The position numbers and the translations under genes are program-made. From Clostridia bacterium (GTDB lineage Bacteria; Bacillota_A; Clostridia; Oscillospirales; CAG-272), in the NCBI GenBank assembly GCA_017626655.1, contig JAGAIH010000302.1, positions 1 to 12,264 on the forward strand: DNA of 12,264 nucleotides, read 5' to 3'. The notes beneath the pieces were generated by a model. It saw nothing but the letters and a program-made list of their open reading frames with translations, ran no database searches and had not been told where the DNA came from. Positions 5,609-12,183 of the stretch are shown here, in pieces. Position 1 is the first letter of the stretch; every line of letters starts with the position of its first letter.

Positions 5609-5917
5609 TTTGGTTACCTCCATTTCTTTTTCTACCTTTTGCTTTTTTACCCGGGGAATCCTTGAAATCCTGTTTACTTTCTTCTTTTCTTCTCTAACGA
5701 GAGTACCGTTGGTTTCGTGTTGCTTCTTGTGGGTGTTCTGCAAAAGGCGAGTGGTTCAGTGACCTTGATCTTCAGGACAACACATTGGCTTTCATCGCTT
5801 GGATCTGACTCTATATTCTTCGTCTTGCTTCCGTGTTCAGATCCCTTTGTGTTCCGCTTGCCTTCCCATCAAAGTCGGTAGCTTTACTTTGCCATTGGAC
5901 TGTACCTCCTCTGTTGT
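5584..5917 (-). other. transcription unit without an intact ORF: decayed small gene or non-coding RNA
   Basis: A good promoter (5924-5952) is followed by GAGGAGG and ATG GCA AAG, then an immediate TAA (about 5896-5885). Dropping the T of that TAA would open a frame reading MAKKATDFDGKASGTQ and on to a stop after RRRI. The same ATG phase becomes open again further on (KNIESDPSDES...TEPLAFCRTPTRS), and a third phase opens last (KQDFKDSPGKKAKGRKRNGG). So three hydrophilic, Lys/Arg-rich stretches in different phases follow each other to the hairpin at 5583-5535. This fits a small basic protein broken by several indels, but a purine-rich non-coding RNA would look similar. It carries no tmRNA, 6S, SRP or T-box hallmarks that I can see. 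Confidence 0.4.
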
Positions 5918-5923
5918 GACTAT

Positions 5924-5952
5924 AGTATAGCATACTTTTTCCCAAATTGCAA
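5924..5952 (-). promoter_or_regulatory. promoter of the ORF-less transcript
   Basis: On the minus strand TTGCAA (5952-5947), a 17-bp spacer ending in TGC, and TATACT (5929-5924). It is back to back with the SGNH hydrolase promoter. Confidence 0.65.
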
Positions 5953-6025
5953 TATTCAAAATGCACGAAGTTACCAAAATGTTTTTGTTCATGTAGTAGA
6001 AAAACAGCAATGTGCCGAAAACCTC

Positions 6026-6054
6026 TTGCAATTCGTTTTGAGATGTGATATAAT
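6026..6054 (+). promoter_or_regulatory. promoter of the SGNH hydrolase gene
   Basis: TTGCAA (6026-6031), a 17-bp spacer ending in TGA, and TATAAT (6049-6054). The leader is about 90 nt and contains a perfect 7-bp hairpin, CCCCTGC/GCAGGGG (6091-6097 and 6104-6110), with a 6-nt loop. The hairpin ends about 25 nt before the ribosome binding site. Confidence 0.75.
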
Positions 6055-6149
6055 AGTATTTGTGGTTGTGTCTCAAAAAACGACTGCCTGCCCCTGCCTC
6101 TCCGCAGGGGTCTTTCACTATATATGAAATATGCAAAGGAGGTCCTGAC

Positions 6150-7148
6150 GTGAGCATCAAAGTCATTCCCGTTATCGGTGATTCCCATACCTGGGGCGAG
6201 GGTGTCGGCGCCGAGAGGAGCCTTGACCCCGCGGTCTGCTGCGGGGATCTGCGCCCCCTGCCCTTCACGCCTCCCTGCTACGTCAACCTTCTGCGAGACC
6301 GTCTCAATACCGAGACCGGCTCCTCCTGCTCGGAATACGAGGGGGAGGCTCTGACCGCCCTGTGCGAGGGGAAGGAGGGCGCCTTCGGCGTCGTGTCGGA
6401 GAAGCCTCTTACCATCGACGAGGACTTCGACCTGGCCCGTATCTTCTTCTACGCGGGTTCGGAGGAGGCGGAGGTCAAGCTCACCGCGTCGGCTCCCTCC
6501 GGGGATACCGCCGTCACCGAGATCCTGTTCAGCGATACCTCCCTCATGAGCGTGGCCGTCAAGGTCGCCCATATCATGCCCAAGAAGGGCGAGACCGCCC
6601 ACAGACTCACCGCGACCTGCGGGGAGGACTGCCGCGCCCTGGTCTACCGCGTCGAGCTGTACCGAGGACCGTACGCCCTCCTCAACTGCGGCATCGGCTC
6701 CTGCCCCACCAAGAAGTTCGTGGAAAGCTACTTTGACCGCTACGTGGCCCCCCTGTCCCCCTACGCCATCCTCTTTGAGGGCTGTACCATCAACGATTGG
6801 CTCTGCACCCCGACGGATCTGAAGTACGCCGCTCACCTGCGCCGTATGCTCTCCGCCCAAAGAGATCTCACCTCCCGCGTCCTGTGGCATACCGTGACCC
6901 CCATCGGGGGCAGTCAGATCAGCCGTCAGGGAACCGTATACACCGACTACGTCAACACCATGCGCTCGGTAGCCGCCGAGGCAGGGGTGGCTCTGGTGGA
7001 CTGTAACGCCGAGATGGCTGCTCTCCTCGCGCCCATGTCCGAGGCCGAGCAGGCCGCCTACTTCTACCACGATCCCTGGCACCCGAACGGCGAGGGCCAC
7101 AGGCTCTACGCCGAGTTGATCTGGTCCAGTCTGAAGGCCTGGCTGTAA
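6150..7148 (+). CDS. intracellular SGNH/GDSL-type hydrolase (esterase or lipase family)
   Basis: 332 residues from GTG 6150, chosen because AAAGGAGG lies 7 nt upstream; the frame stays open further upstream without another ribosome binding site. SGNH blocks are visible in order: block I VIGDSHTWGEG with nucleophile Ser12; CGIGSCPTKKF as a possible block II Gly; block III GCTINDW with the Asn; and block V DPWHPNGEGH with Asp308 and His311. A long middle section (about 60-180) with predicted beta strands separates blocks I and II, as in two-domain SGNH proteins carrying a jelly-roll-like insert. No signal peptide or membrane helix, so cytoplasmic. Substrates of the family include acyl esters, lysophospholipids and acetylated sugars; this one cannot be assigned. 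It is divergent from the ether-lipid-type operon, a loose hint at a lipid role. Confidence 0.85.
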   Translation: MSIKVIPVIGDSHTWGEGVGAERSLDPAVCCGDLRPLPFTPPCYVNLLRDRLNTETGSSCSEYEGEALTALCEGKEGAFGVVSEKPLTIDEDFDLARIFFYAGSEEAEVKLTASAPSGDTAVTEILFSDTSLMSVAVKVAHIMPKKGETAHRLTATCGEDCRALVYRVELYRGPYALLNCGIGSCPTKKFVESYFDRYVAPLSPYAILFEGCTINDWLCTPTDLKYAAHLRRMLSAQRDLTSRVLWHTVTPIGGSQISRQGTVYTDYVNTMRSVAAEAGVALVDCNAEMAALLAPMSEAEQAAYFYHDPWHPNGEGHRLYAELIWSSLKAWL

Positions 7149-7201
7149 GTCCCCAACGGTACTACCTCGCGAAACCGTCAAATCTGTCAAACCGCCCATG
7201 G

Positions 7202-7258
7202 AATCCGCTCCAAGTCAGTGAATATTCGGCACTTTATTCATTGACAAGGGGGCGGATT
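7202..7258. promoter_or_regulatory. inverted repeat overlapping the antiporter -35 box
   Basis: GTCAGTGAATA (7214-7224) and TATTCATTGAC (7235-7245) pair with one mismatch about a 10-nt centre. Outside them AATCCGC (7202-7208) pairs with GCGGATT (7252-7258). The right arm covers the -35 TTGACA and part of the spacer of the antiporter promoter. It could be an operator, or a hairpin at the 3' end of the SGNH transcript, which otherwise lacks a visible terminator. Confidence 0.45.
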
Positions 7259-7269
7259 TCTGCTATAAT
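7241..7269 (+). promoter_or_regulatory. antiporter promoter
   Basis: TTGACA (7241-7246), a 17-bp spacer ending in TGC, and TATAAT (7264-7269), a full consensus. The leader is about 80 nt and has a short CCCGT/ACGGG hairpin (7328-7342) next to the ribosome binding site. Confidence 0.85.
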
Positions 7270-7356
7270 TCACCTTGCTTCCAATGAATTGACCGTACTT
7301 GAAAACTACGCGCCAAGTATAGAAAAACCCGTTTTACACGGGACTAAGGAGAGTCT

Positions 7357-8697
7357 ATGGCAACCATTCAAACTCTGCTCAGCCTGGCGGTGTGCCTCTT
7401 CGCCGGACTGATGATGACCCGCGCCCTCAAGCGGCTCCATCTTCCCGACGTCACCGCTTACCTCATCGCCGGCGTAGTGGTAGGCGCCTACTGCATCGGC
7501 CGCTTCTCCATCGGCGGCTTCAGCTTCGGCTTCAACAACGAGATTTCCCCCGTCGGTAATTTCACCATCATCTCGGATATCGCCCTGGGCTTCATCGCCT
7601 TTGATATCGGTAACGAGTTCCGCCTCAAGGACCTCAAGCACACGGGTAAGAAGGCCACCGTCATCGGTATCGTCCAGGCCGTGGCCGCCACCCTGGTGGT
7701 GGACGCCGCCCTGATCGGCGTGCATTTCCTGCTCATCGCCGTGACGGGGACCGATTATCTCCCCCTCCCCGCCTGCATCATCCTGGGCGCCATCGCCTCG
7801 GCCACCGCTCCCGCCGCCACCCTTATGGTGGTGCGCCAGTACAAGGCCAAGGGCCCTCTGACCGACCTGCTCCTGCCCATCGTCGCTCTGGACGACGCTG
7901 TGGGTCTCATTCTCTTCGCCGTCTCCATGGGCGTGGCCAAGGCTCTCCACGGCGGCGCTCTCAACGTGGTCTCCATCCTGGTGGAGCCCCTTTTGGAGAT
8001 CGTTCTGTCCCTGCTCCTGGGCGCGATCCTGGGCTTTATCCTGTCCATGATCGAGCGGATGTTCCATTCCAACAGCAACCGTCTCACCCTTATGATCACC
8101 TTCGTCATGCTGACGGTGGCCCTCGCCATGCTCCACTTCGAGGTGGGCGGGGTACACATCGGCTTCTCCTCCCTCCTGACCTGCATGATGCTGGGTACCA
8201 TCTTCTGCAACGTCTGCAAGACCTCTGAGGAAATGATGGAGAGGACCGAGAAGTGGACCAAGCCCCTCTTCGTCCTGTTCTTCGTCATCAGCGGCGCCAG
8301 CCTGGATCTGACGGTGTTCAAGAAGCCCATCTTCATCCTGATCGGCATCATCTACATCCTTTTCCGATCCCTCGGTAAGATCTCGGGTGCCTTCGCCAGC
8401 GCTAAAGCCATGAAGTGCGACGACAAGACCGTGAAGTACCTGGGCATCACCCTCCTGCCCCAGGCGGGCGTGGCCCTGGGTATGGTGTCCACCGTGGCCG
8501 CCGACGATGTTTTTGGCAGTGAGATCGGCAGCACCGTGCGCTTCGTCATTCTCTTCGGCGTTCTGATCTACGAGATCTTTGGTCCCATGATGACCAAGTG
8601 GGCCCTGACCCGCGCAGGTGACATCACCGAAAAGCCCGAGGGCAAGACCGCCCGCGTCATCGATCCCCATCACAGGGGGAAGGACGAACAGGCCTGA
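7357..8697 (+). CDS. cation:proton antiporter, CPA2 (Kef/NhaS-like) family
   Basis: 446 residues, about 12 membrane helices, with no C-terminal TrkA-N or USP domain, so only the transport module is present. Family marks: an early helix ending RLHLPDVTAYLIAGVVVG; an unwound-helix motif ATAPAATLMVV (about 149-159; TSPAAT in many relatives); and the proton-binding pair VALDDAVGL (Asp179, Asp180). PLFVLFFVISGASLDL late in the protein is the typical FF..G..l motif of KefB/KefC-type exchangers. It would exchange Na+ or K+ for H+ across the cytoplasmic membrane. The start at 7357 has AAGGAG five nt upstream. The gene is monocistronic, with its own consensus promoter and terminator. Ion preference cannot be read from sequence. 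The last 25 residues are a charged cytoplasmic tail. Confidence 0.9.
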   Translation: MATIQTLLSLAVCLFAGLMMTRALKRLHLPDVTAYLIAGVVVGAYCIGRFSIGGFSFGFNNEISPVGNFTIISDIALGFIAFDIGNEFRLKDLKHTGKKATVIGIVQAVAATLVVDAALIGVHFLLIAVTGTDYLPLPACIILGAIASATAPAATLMVVRQYKAKGPLTDLLLPIVALDDAVGLILFAVSMGVAKALHGGALNVVSILVEPLLEIVLSLLLGAILGFILSMIERMFHSNSNRLTLMITFVMLTVALAMLHFEVGGVHIGFSSLLTCMMLGTIFCNVCKTSEEMMERTEKWTKPLFVLFFVISGASLDLTVFKKPIFILIGIIYILFRSLGKISGAFASAKAMKCDDKTVKYLGITLLPQAGVALGMVSTVAADDVFGSEIGSTVRFVILFGVLIYEIFGPMMTKWALTRAGDITEKPEGKTARVIDPHHRGKDEQA

Positions 8698-8715
8698 TCC
8701 TCCCCATAACACGAA

Positions 8716-8750
8716 AGCCCCTTCCGAATCGGAGGGGGCTATTCTTCTTT
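8716..8750 (+). terminator. intrinsic terminator between convergent genes
   Basis: AGCCCCTTCCG (8716-8726) pairs with CGGAGGGGGCT (8730-8740), 11 bp with one G-T, around a 3-nt loop, followed by ATTCTTCTTT. It ends the antiporter transcript and may also stop the convergent minus-strand regulator gene. Confidence 0.8.
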
Positions 8751-8767
8751 ATGGACGATACGGACGC

Positions 8768-9727
8768 TCACCGATTCCGTTCCGAGAGGATCTTCTCCCA
8801 AAGCAGCCTCCGCCCTGCGGTGAAGGCGCCGAGGACGGACAGGGAGGGCTCGCTTTCGCGGACTTCACGACGGATCCATACCGTTTCGTCGGGAAGCAGA
8901 AGCCTCGCCTCCTCGGGGGAGGGAAGCACCCCCGACGGATCCTCGGCCAGGATGCAGTCAATGGCCAGGAATTCGCAAAGCTCCCTCAGAAACCGCGCCG
9001 TACCCTTACGGAGGGCGTCGGGACTTCTCTCTTCGGCGGTATAGCGGGTGAACGCCCGGGTGAGACGCATTCCCACGGGCGAGAGTCGCCAACTCTCACC
9101 GTCGCGCCGTGTCAGCAGAGTGACCCGCCTGTCCGCTCCGTGGATGTGAAGCAGAGAAGCCGCCTCCTTGGGAACAGGCTGACATTCTACCGCCGCCGCT
9201 ACCGCTTCGCCGTAGCCGACGGTGACAAGCGGGGGAAGTCCCACCGTGTCGGTTACCGCCTCGGTCGAAAAAGTCCCCGAGCGATCGGTCAGCAGAACAG
9301 GCGCGCAGACCGACAGCCCCGTAGCGGTGGCGCACCCTCGCAAAAGGGGCATGGCCCGACGGCAGAGCATCCGCATCCCCTCCTCGGGCGGGAGAGCGGG
9401 ATCCAGCTCCACCGAGGCGGTACCCAGGGTATGGGCGGCGAGATCCAGGGCAGTCACCTCTCCATGAGCCTCGGAGACCGCCAGCACAGGCAGAACCGCC
9501 ACTGGGGCGGGAAGGATTACCCGACAGGGGCGGCGGCCGGCGGGGTCGATCCCTTCGTCCTCGGTAAGGATGCCCAGGGCGGTCAGCTCGGCTACGGCGC
9601 GGGCGACGGTGGAGGGGCTGAGGTCTGTGGCCTCGGCTATGGCGCGGAGGGGCAGGGGACGGCTTGGCTCCAGAGCCGCCAGGATACGGCGCAGAGCGGG
9701 ATTGGAAACGGCGCGGGTGGAATTCAT
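8768..9727 (-). CDS. winged-helix transcriptional regulator with degenerate ROK-like C-terminal domain
   Basis: 319 residues from ATG 9727, with GGAG 7 nt upstream; a TTG four codons earlier is less well placed. Residues 9-68 form a winged helix-turn-helix: LPLRAIAEATDLSPSTVARA, then VAELTALGILTEDEG and a wing ending AGRRP, as in ROK-family repressors (NagC/XylR type). The rest (about 72-319) follows a weak ROK layout: a beta hairpin after the wing, VTVGYGEAVAAAVE where ROK proteins have the venDanaaA segment, and a Gly-poor LLHIHGADRRVTLLTRRDG. The sugar-kinase catalytic Asp and the zinc Cys motifs of ROK proteins are not seen, so sugar binding may be lost or changed. The ATG is only 24 bp from the divergent rnpB -35 box, so its promoter must overlap rnpB or its promoter. 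Targets unknown. Confidence 0.65.
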   Translation of the reverse strand: MNSTRAVSNPALRRILAALEPSRPLPLRAIAEATDLSPSTVARAVAELTALGILTEDEGIDPAGRRPCRVILPAPVAVLPVLAVSEAHGEVTALDLAAHTLGTASVELDPALPPEEGMRMLCRRAMPLLRGCATATGLSVCAPVLLTDRSGTFSTEAVTDTVGLPPLVTVGYGEAVAAAVECQPVPKEAASLLHIHGADRRVTLLTRRDGESWRLSPVGMRLTRAFTRYTAEERSPDALRKGTARFLRELCEFLAIDCILAEDPSGVLPSPEEARLLLPDETVWIRREVRESEPSLSVLGAFTAGRRLLWEKILSERNR

Positions 9728-9750
9728 GGTGGGCTCCAATCAAAAAAGTA

Positions 9751-9779
9751 TTGACAATCGGGAATAATCGTGCTATAAT
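9751..9779 (+). promoter_or_regulatory. rnpB promoter
   Basis: TTGACA (9751-9756), a 17-bp spacer ending in TGC, and TATAAT (9774-9779). The predicted start at 9786 coincides with the first base of the P1 helix. Confidence 0.88.
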
Positions 9780-9785
9780 AAGCGG

Positions 9786-10173
9786 GTAGCTCCGTCGGAC
9801 GGCCGCGCGGGATCACGCCGAAAGGTATTCCCGTGAGGAAAGTCCGGGCATCGCAGGGCAGGATAACTGATAACGTCAGCCGCGGGTAACCGCCGGAAAA
9901 GGGCAACAGAAATAGACCGCCGTCCCTCGGGGCGGTAAGGATGGAAAGGCGAGGTAAGAGCTCACCCACTTCCACGGTAACGTGGATTTGCTGTAAACTC
10001 TATCCGATGCAACACCGTGTGAGGCCGCAAGGCGGGTCGGCCCGACCCACTCCACTCACTGGGTGGCGCACGGCGAAAGCCGTGAAGCGTCTTGGTGACA
10101 AGCCGCGCAGATAGATGGTCGTCACGCTGTCCCTCGGGACAGCCAACAGAACCCGGCTTACAGACGGAGCTAC
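9786..10173 (+). ncRNA. rnpB: RNase P RNA, bacterial type A
   Basis: This is the catalytic RNA that removes the 5' leader of pre-tRNAs. The ends are defined by a perfect 11-bp P1 helix, GTAGCTCCGTC (9786-9796) with GACGGAGCTAC (10163-10173). Universal core segments are present in order: GAGGAAAGTCCGGGC (about 9833-9847), the AGGGCAACAGAAA and GGTAAGAGCTCACC region (about 9900-9965), GGTGACAAGCC, and ACAGAACCCGGCTTACAGAC near the 3' end, whose GAACCCGGCTTA closes the P4/P2 pairing. The length of about 388 nt and helix layout suit the ancestral type A fold rather than the Bacillus type B. It has its own consensus promoter and a terminator 20 nt downstream. Confidence 0.96.
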
Positions 10174-10192
10174 GAAAATGCACAGGAAAAGG

Positions 10193-10222
10193 AACGATCT
10201 CTGAAAAAGAGGTCGTTTTTTT
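10193..10222 (+). terminator. rnpB intrinsic terminator
   Basis: AACGATCTCT (10193-10202) pairs with AGAGGTCGTT (10208-10217), one G-T wobble, around GAAAA, and runs into seven T. Confidence 0.9.
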
Positions 10223-10229
10223 GCGTGAC

Positions 10230-10317
10230 CGGATACGGAGATACAAGATACGGAGATACAAGATATGAGACAGGCGAGAGAGAGCTCGGATATCTTGTAT
10301 CTCATATCCCATATCTC
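10230..10317. repeat. inverted array of 7-bp repeats (consensus RRGATAY)
   Basis: On the plus strand the left side reads GAGATAC, AAGATAC, GAGATAC, AAGATAT (10238-10266), including a 15-bp tandem duplication ATACGGAGATACAAG (10233-10247 and 10248-10262). On the minus strand the right side reads GAGATAT, GGGATAT, GAGATAC, AAGATAT without gaps (10317 down to 10290). The two sides form a perfect 14-bp stem (10253-10266 with 10290-10303) around a 23-nt loop. The right end touches the stop codon of the XRE gene. It does not have a CRISPR layout, and no T-run follows. Confidence 0.7.
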
Positions 10318-10624
10318 ACTTCATCTGATCCACCAGCTTGGATACCAGAGCCAGCTGCTCGGGGTTGAGCCGCTTGAGCTTTTCGGTGATCTCGGTCAGG
10401 CGGGTGGGATCCGAGGACTCCAGGTCAAAGAACTCCTTGGGCGTGACCTTGAGGTAATCGCAGATGTAGAAGAAGGTCGACATGGAAGGGAGATTGTGAT
10501 GATTCTCAATATTGCAAATGTAGTTATCGCTCTGTCCGATATCTCGACTCATCTCGCGAGCGGAAACGTCCTTGCGTAGGCGCAGCTCTGTCAGTCTTTC
10601 TTGAAATTCTTTATCAGTAAACAA
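10316..10624 (-). CDS. small XRE-family transcriptional regulator
   Basis: 102 residues from TTG 10624, preceded by AAGGAGGTGAT, a near-perfect anti-16S match with good spacing. The in-frame ATG at 10645 would place that site inside the gene and has none of its own, so TTG is preferred. Residues about 6-67 form a Cro/CI helix-turn-helix: RLTELRLRKDVSAREMSRDI, then GQSDNYICNIENHHNLPSMS and FFYICDYLKVTPKEFFD. The last 30 residues (LTEITEKLKRLNPEQLALVS) are a short helix pair that may dimerise. Such one-domain regulators are common in Clostridia and usually chromosomal. No clear promoter was found upstream; an AT-rich stretch with TACAAT (10652-10647) is the best -10 candidate. Its 3' end meets the heptad repeat array. 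Target unknown. Confidence 0.85.
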   Translation of the reverse strand: MFTDKEFQERLTELRLRKDVSAREMSRDIGQSDNYICNIENHHNLPSMSTFFYICDYLKVTPKEFFDLESSDPTRLTEITEKLKRLNPEQLALVSKLVDQMK

Positions 10625-10755
10625 AGAGATCACCTCCTTGCACATTATTGTACTATGGACGAAGGTGATAAACGGTCGGTTAAACTGTGCATATAAGGCG
10701 ACCGAACACGATAAAAGTGCAAAATATTCAGAATTCATAATTAAACCGAATTATG

Positions 10756-10780
10756 AAAAAACACCGCCCAAGGAGCGGTG
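10756..10780 (-). terminator. second of two tandem terminators after the DUF1836 operon
   Basis: On the minus strand CACCGC pairs with GCGGTG (10780-10775 with 10767-10762), loop of 7 nt, followed by six T (10761-10756). It lies directly downstream of the stronger hairpin. Confidence 0.65.
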
Positions 10781-10788
10781 AAGCTCAT

Positions 10789-10820
10789 AAAAAAGACCGC
10801 CTTGGATAACCAAAGCGGTC
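10789..10820 (-). terminator. main terminator of the DUF1836 operon
   Basis: On the minus strand GACCGCTTTGG pairs with CCAAGGCGGTC (10820-10810 with 10805-10795), 11 bp with one wobble and a 4-nt loop, followed by six T (10794-10789). It begins 15 bp after the stop codon of the membrane protein gene. On the plus strand it is followed by CTTTT, so it may be partly bidirectional. Confidence 0.85.
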
Positions 10821-10834
10821 CTTTTCAATTCAAC

Positions 10835-11392
10835 TCAAACGCTCTCCCCGTCGGGGGTCTCTGTGACGACCTCGTCCTCGCCCATCCGCAATTCGGCTCG
10901 GTCCATGATGCGCTTCTGGGCGCCCAGGTACTTGGAGACCGTCAGGACGGCGGTGTAGAGCAGCCCGTAGGCCACGAAGACCAGAAGGAACATATAGTAG
11001 GGGGTCTCGTTGATGAGGGAATCGTAGGTGATGCCCCAGCCGTTGTAGATCATGCCAGCCGTGAAGCGCACAGCCCCCGAGACGAAGGCCTGGAACTTGA
11101 AGAGCATGGCAAAGATCAGGTGGGGAAGGGTGGCCAGGAGTCCCGCGGCGATGGTGGCGCCCACCGAGCAGTACCCCTCGCGGTACCCCTCGCTCCGTCC
11201 CGCCACCGCCAGGATCGCGGGGATCGCCAGGGTATAGATGGCGATGCGGATCACGGTCAGCACGGGGTAGGGAAGGGCTACGAACTTTTCTACCACGTTG
11301 GTGAACAGCGCCTCGATCAGCATGACGATGATGCAGGAGCCGAGCATGTAGAGGAAGTAGAAAAGGGTATTGATACCGATATACTTTTTCAT
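10835..11392 (-). CDS. four-helix membrane protein of unknown function
   Basis: 185 residues. Four hydrophobic segments are visible at about 8-30, 44-64, 76-98 and 132-152, followed by an acidic cytoplasmic tail of about 30 residues (ELRMGEDEVVTETPDG). The loop GRSEGYREGYCS (65-76) between helices 2 and 3 is polar and Gly/Tyr-rich. I do not recognise a family. The start ATG 11392 lies 8 bp after the stop of the DUF1836 gene and has no good ribosome binding site, so translation is probably coupled to the gene upstream. Two terminators follow. Co-transcription with a regulator suggests that the regulator controls this gene or responds to membrane state; that is inference. Confidence 0.75.
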   Translation of the reverse strand: MKKYIGINTLFYFLYMLGSCIIVMLIEALFTNVVEKFVALPYPVLTVIRIAIYTLAIPAILAVAGRSEGYREGYCSVGATIAAGLLATLPHLIFAMLFKFQAFVSGAVRFTAGMIYNGWGITYDSLINETPYYMFLLVFVAYGLLYTAVLTVSKYLGAQKRIMDRAELRMGEDEVVTETPDGESV

Positions 11393-11400
11393 GAATGGGA

Positions 11401-11988
11401 TCAGTAGGCCGTGCTCATGAGGTCGGTCAGCATCTCGTCGGAGCGGCGCTTGATGAGGGCGGCGTAGTAGGCCACCACGATGATCTCCAGGGCGTTGGCC
11501 AGGCGGTCGCGGGCGCCGGGCATAGCCTCCTCGTAGTCGGTGATCTGCTCGCGGATGACCTCCTTGATGGAGGCCATGGAGCAGACGTCCTGCTGCATGA
11601 GGGTCTCCAGGATGCGGCAGATGTAGTCGTACAGGACGGAGTCGCGGATGATATCGTCGCTCTTGTCGTCGATCTTACCGTTGATGTAGTGGAGCAGAAG
11701 GGCGATCTTGTCCAGCTGAATGCAGGAACGAAGCATATTGATGATGAGGATGTGGGCGACCTGGTCGATGTTGTACTTCTTCAGGCGGGCGTTGGCGACC
11801 CAACCGCGCTTGGTCCAGTTCTGTAGAGTGGAGCCGTCGATGCCCGAGACCTCACGGATCTGGGAGAGCATGACGCCCTCGCTGATGTAGAAGACCTTGG
11901 AGAGGAACTCCAGGCCGGTGACGTTGCCCATATCGCTCTTCTTGAGCTTGGTGCCGGGAATCAGGGAATCATTGATTTCGAGATTCAT
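11401..11988 (-). CDS. DUF1836-type DNA-binding protein
   Basis: 195 residues from ATG 11988, with GGAGG 6 nt upstream. The N-terminal third carries a MerR-like helix-turn-helix: SEGVMLSQIREVSGI (36-50), then DGSTLQNWTKRGWVANARLK with the N-W-x-x-R-G-W pattern, and KYNIDQVAHILIINMLRS. This order and the following LDKIALLLHYING are typical of the DUF1836 family of Firmicutes, a little-studied group thought to bind DNA. The C-terminal half is helical, without catalytic motifs. It is the first gene of a two-gene operon with the membrane protein downstream, and has a consensus promoter with a leader of about 80 nt containing a CGGGC/GCCCG hairpin (12022-12035). Confidence 0.8.
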   Translation of the reverse strand: MNLEINDSLIPGTKLKKSDMGNVTGLEFLSKVFYISEGVMLSQIREVSGIDGSTLQNWTKRGWVANARLKKYNIDQVAHILIINMLRSCIQLDKIALLLHYINGKIDDKSDDIIRDSVLYDYICRILETLMQQDVCSMASIKEVIREQITDYEEAMPGARDRLANALEIIVVAYYAALIKRRSDEMLTDLMSTAY

Positions 11989-12076
11989 AACTTACCTCCG
12001 ATTGGTTATTTTGAATATATACGGGCATTCGCCCGCTTTGTGTCGGTCCGTTGGGACTTGATTCGGTTATGGGTTT

Positions 12077-12105
12077 ATTATATCATACAGTCGTGCGATT
12101 GTCAA
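12077..12105 (-). promoter_or_regulatory. promoter of the DUF1836 operon
   Basis: Full consensus on the minus strand: TTGACA (12105-12100), a 17-bp spacer ending in TGA, and TATAAT (12082-12077). Start predicted near 12070. Confidence 0.88.
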
Positions 12106-12183
12106 CCCCCCGATTGAAATTTTTGCGAATGGTTCACAAATTCTCTCATATTATAGTACCATTGCGGAACGGGAGGAAGCTGT

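Noticed and set aside
5535..5917. tmRNA, 6S or T-box RNA
   Set aside because: Size would suit tmRNA, but there is no tRNA-like end, no CCA, no tag frame, and no T-box AGGGTGGNACCGCG-type motif.
5811..7199. Minus-strand open frame of 462 codons antisense to the SGNH hydrolase
   Set aside because: Gly/Val/Asp-rich shadow. Its last part does overlap the ORF-less transcript and is discussed there as one of three broken phases.
7306..8712. Minus-strand open frame of 468 codons antisense to the antiporter
   Set aside because: The product is rich in His, Asp and Gly without domains, while the plus strand encodes a clear antiporter with promoter, ribosome binding site and terminator.
8618..9754. 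Plus-strand open frame of 378 codons antisense to the ROK-like regulator
   Set aside because: Crosses a terminator, has no ribosome binding site and gives a low-complexity product. The winged helix is on the other strand.
10230..10317. CRISPR array
   Set aside because: Units are only 7 bp, without spacers, arranged in two inverted arms, and no cas genes are present.
12100..12160. Sporulation sigma-E promoter for the partial gene at 12184
   Set aside because: CATATTAT could fit a -10 of that type, but no convincing -35 was found and the gene itself cannot be named.
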